5,972 nt of DNA from Spirochaetales bacterium (GTDB taxonomy: Bacteria; Spirochaetota; Spirochaetia; DSM-27196; SKKC01), in contig SLAN01000081.1 in the NCBI GenBank assembly GCA_007126865.1, forward strand, positions 1 to 5,972, given 5' to 3'. This document shows positions 5,798-5,972 of this stretch, one piece after another; within the stretch, counting starts at the first letter, position 1; each line of letters begins with the position of its first letter. The notes beneath the pieces are model-generated. The model was not told where the DNA came from, searched no databases, and worked only from the letters and a program-made list of their open reading frames with translations. Both the position numbers and the translations under genes were made by a program.

Positions 5798-5972
5798 TTG
5801 GGTAAACTCGTCTTCGTAATCTACGCGATTTCAATGCTGTTCTACTGGGATCTCTCCATGAAGACGCGCGACGCGATCAGCAGGCGCTGGGCGCGCTCAT
5901 ATCTGCAGCGCGGACTCCCCGTATGGTGCCGGCAGCTATTCGCTGTCGCCAATCTGTTGACCGGCTTTCGCA
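5798..5972 (+). CDS. N-terminus of a membrane-associated protein, possibly PlsC-like acyltransferase (partial)
   Basis: This is the only gene on the plus strand and is divergent from rpsT. From the TTG at 5798-5800, with AGAGGAAG just upstream, 58 codons run off the right edge. Residues 3-17 are hydrophobic (KLVFVIYAISMLFYW), a membrane anchor. The rest is helical and basic (ISRRWARSYLQRG and CRQLFAVANLLTGFR). This pattern resembles the region before the HX4D motif in 1-acylglycerol-3-phosphate acyltransferases. The catalytic motif would lie outside the window, so the assignment is tentative. The frame is open further upstream, with an ATG at 5699-5701 and a GTG at 5660-5662 whose residues also look partly protein-like. 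The true start could therefore be up to 46 codons earlier. Confidence 0.6.
   Translation, partial: MGKLVFVIYAISMLFYWDLSMKTRDAISRRWARSYLQRGLPVWCRQLFAVANLLTGFR

Noticed and set aside
5616..5834. 72-codon minus-strand frame between rpsT and the right-hand gene
   Set aside because: It overlaps the rpsT promoter and the start of the plus-strand gene, and its Arg-rich translation has no recognisable features.

Overview
This window looks like chromosomal core DNA from a fairly GC-rich spirochaete, probably a free-living Spirochaetaceae relative. The evidence is the gene set: S20, an HU protein, Lnt, a bactofilin, and a Rho with a long low-complexity N-terminal insert. The TPR gene also ends in a tail that I associate with spirochaetal class III cyclase proteins. 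As I recall, an HU gene, lnt and rho also lie close together in Treponema. I saw no mobile element, phage, CRISPR, tRNA or rRNA. I assigned the genus from gene content only.

Almost everything is on the minus strand, so the genes are read from right to left. At the right edge (5798-5972, +) is the start of a divergent, truncated gene for a membrane-associated protein, possibly a PlsC-type acyltransferase. A promoter near 5613-5641 reads leftward into rpsT (5288-5557), then an HU-family gene (4915-5223) and lnt (3137-4906). These three form a likely operon. A second unit follows: a response regulator (2308-3048), a 73-residue TPR protein that overlaps it (2094-2315), and a bactofilin (1648-2073). 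Next is a 498-base stretch without a supported long gene. It holds a hairpin just after the bactofilin, a 16-bp GC-rich tandem repeat, a near-consensus sigma70 promoter (TTGACA-17-TATGAT) and a leader of about 230 nt that can fold. A 15-codon upstream reading frame ends directly on the rho start codon. Rho (1-1149) then runs off the left edge after its ATPase motifs.

Functionally, the right-hand unit joins translation (S20), nucleoid structure (HU) and lipoprotein maturation (Lnt). The middle unit joins a phosphorylation-sensing protein, a small helical scaffold and a polymerising cytoskeletal protein. A signal-to-cell-shape module is a reasonable but untested reading. The left unit is transcription termination with an elaborate leader. 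The points most worth a second look are the rho leader, the degenerate kinase-like C-terminus of the response regulator, and the free-standing cyclase-type TPR tail.
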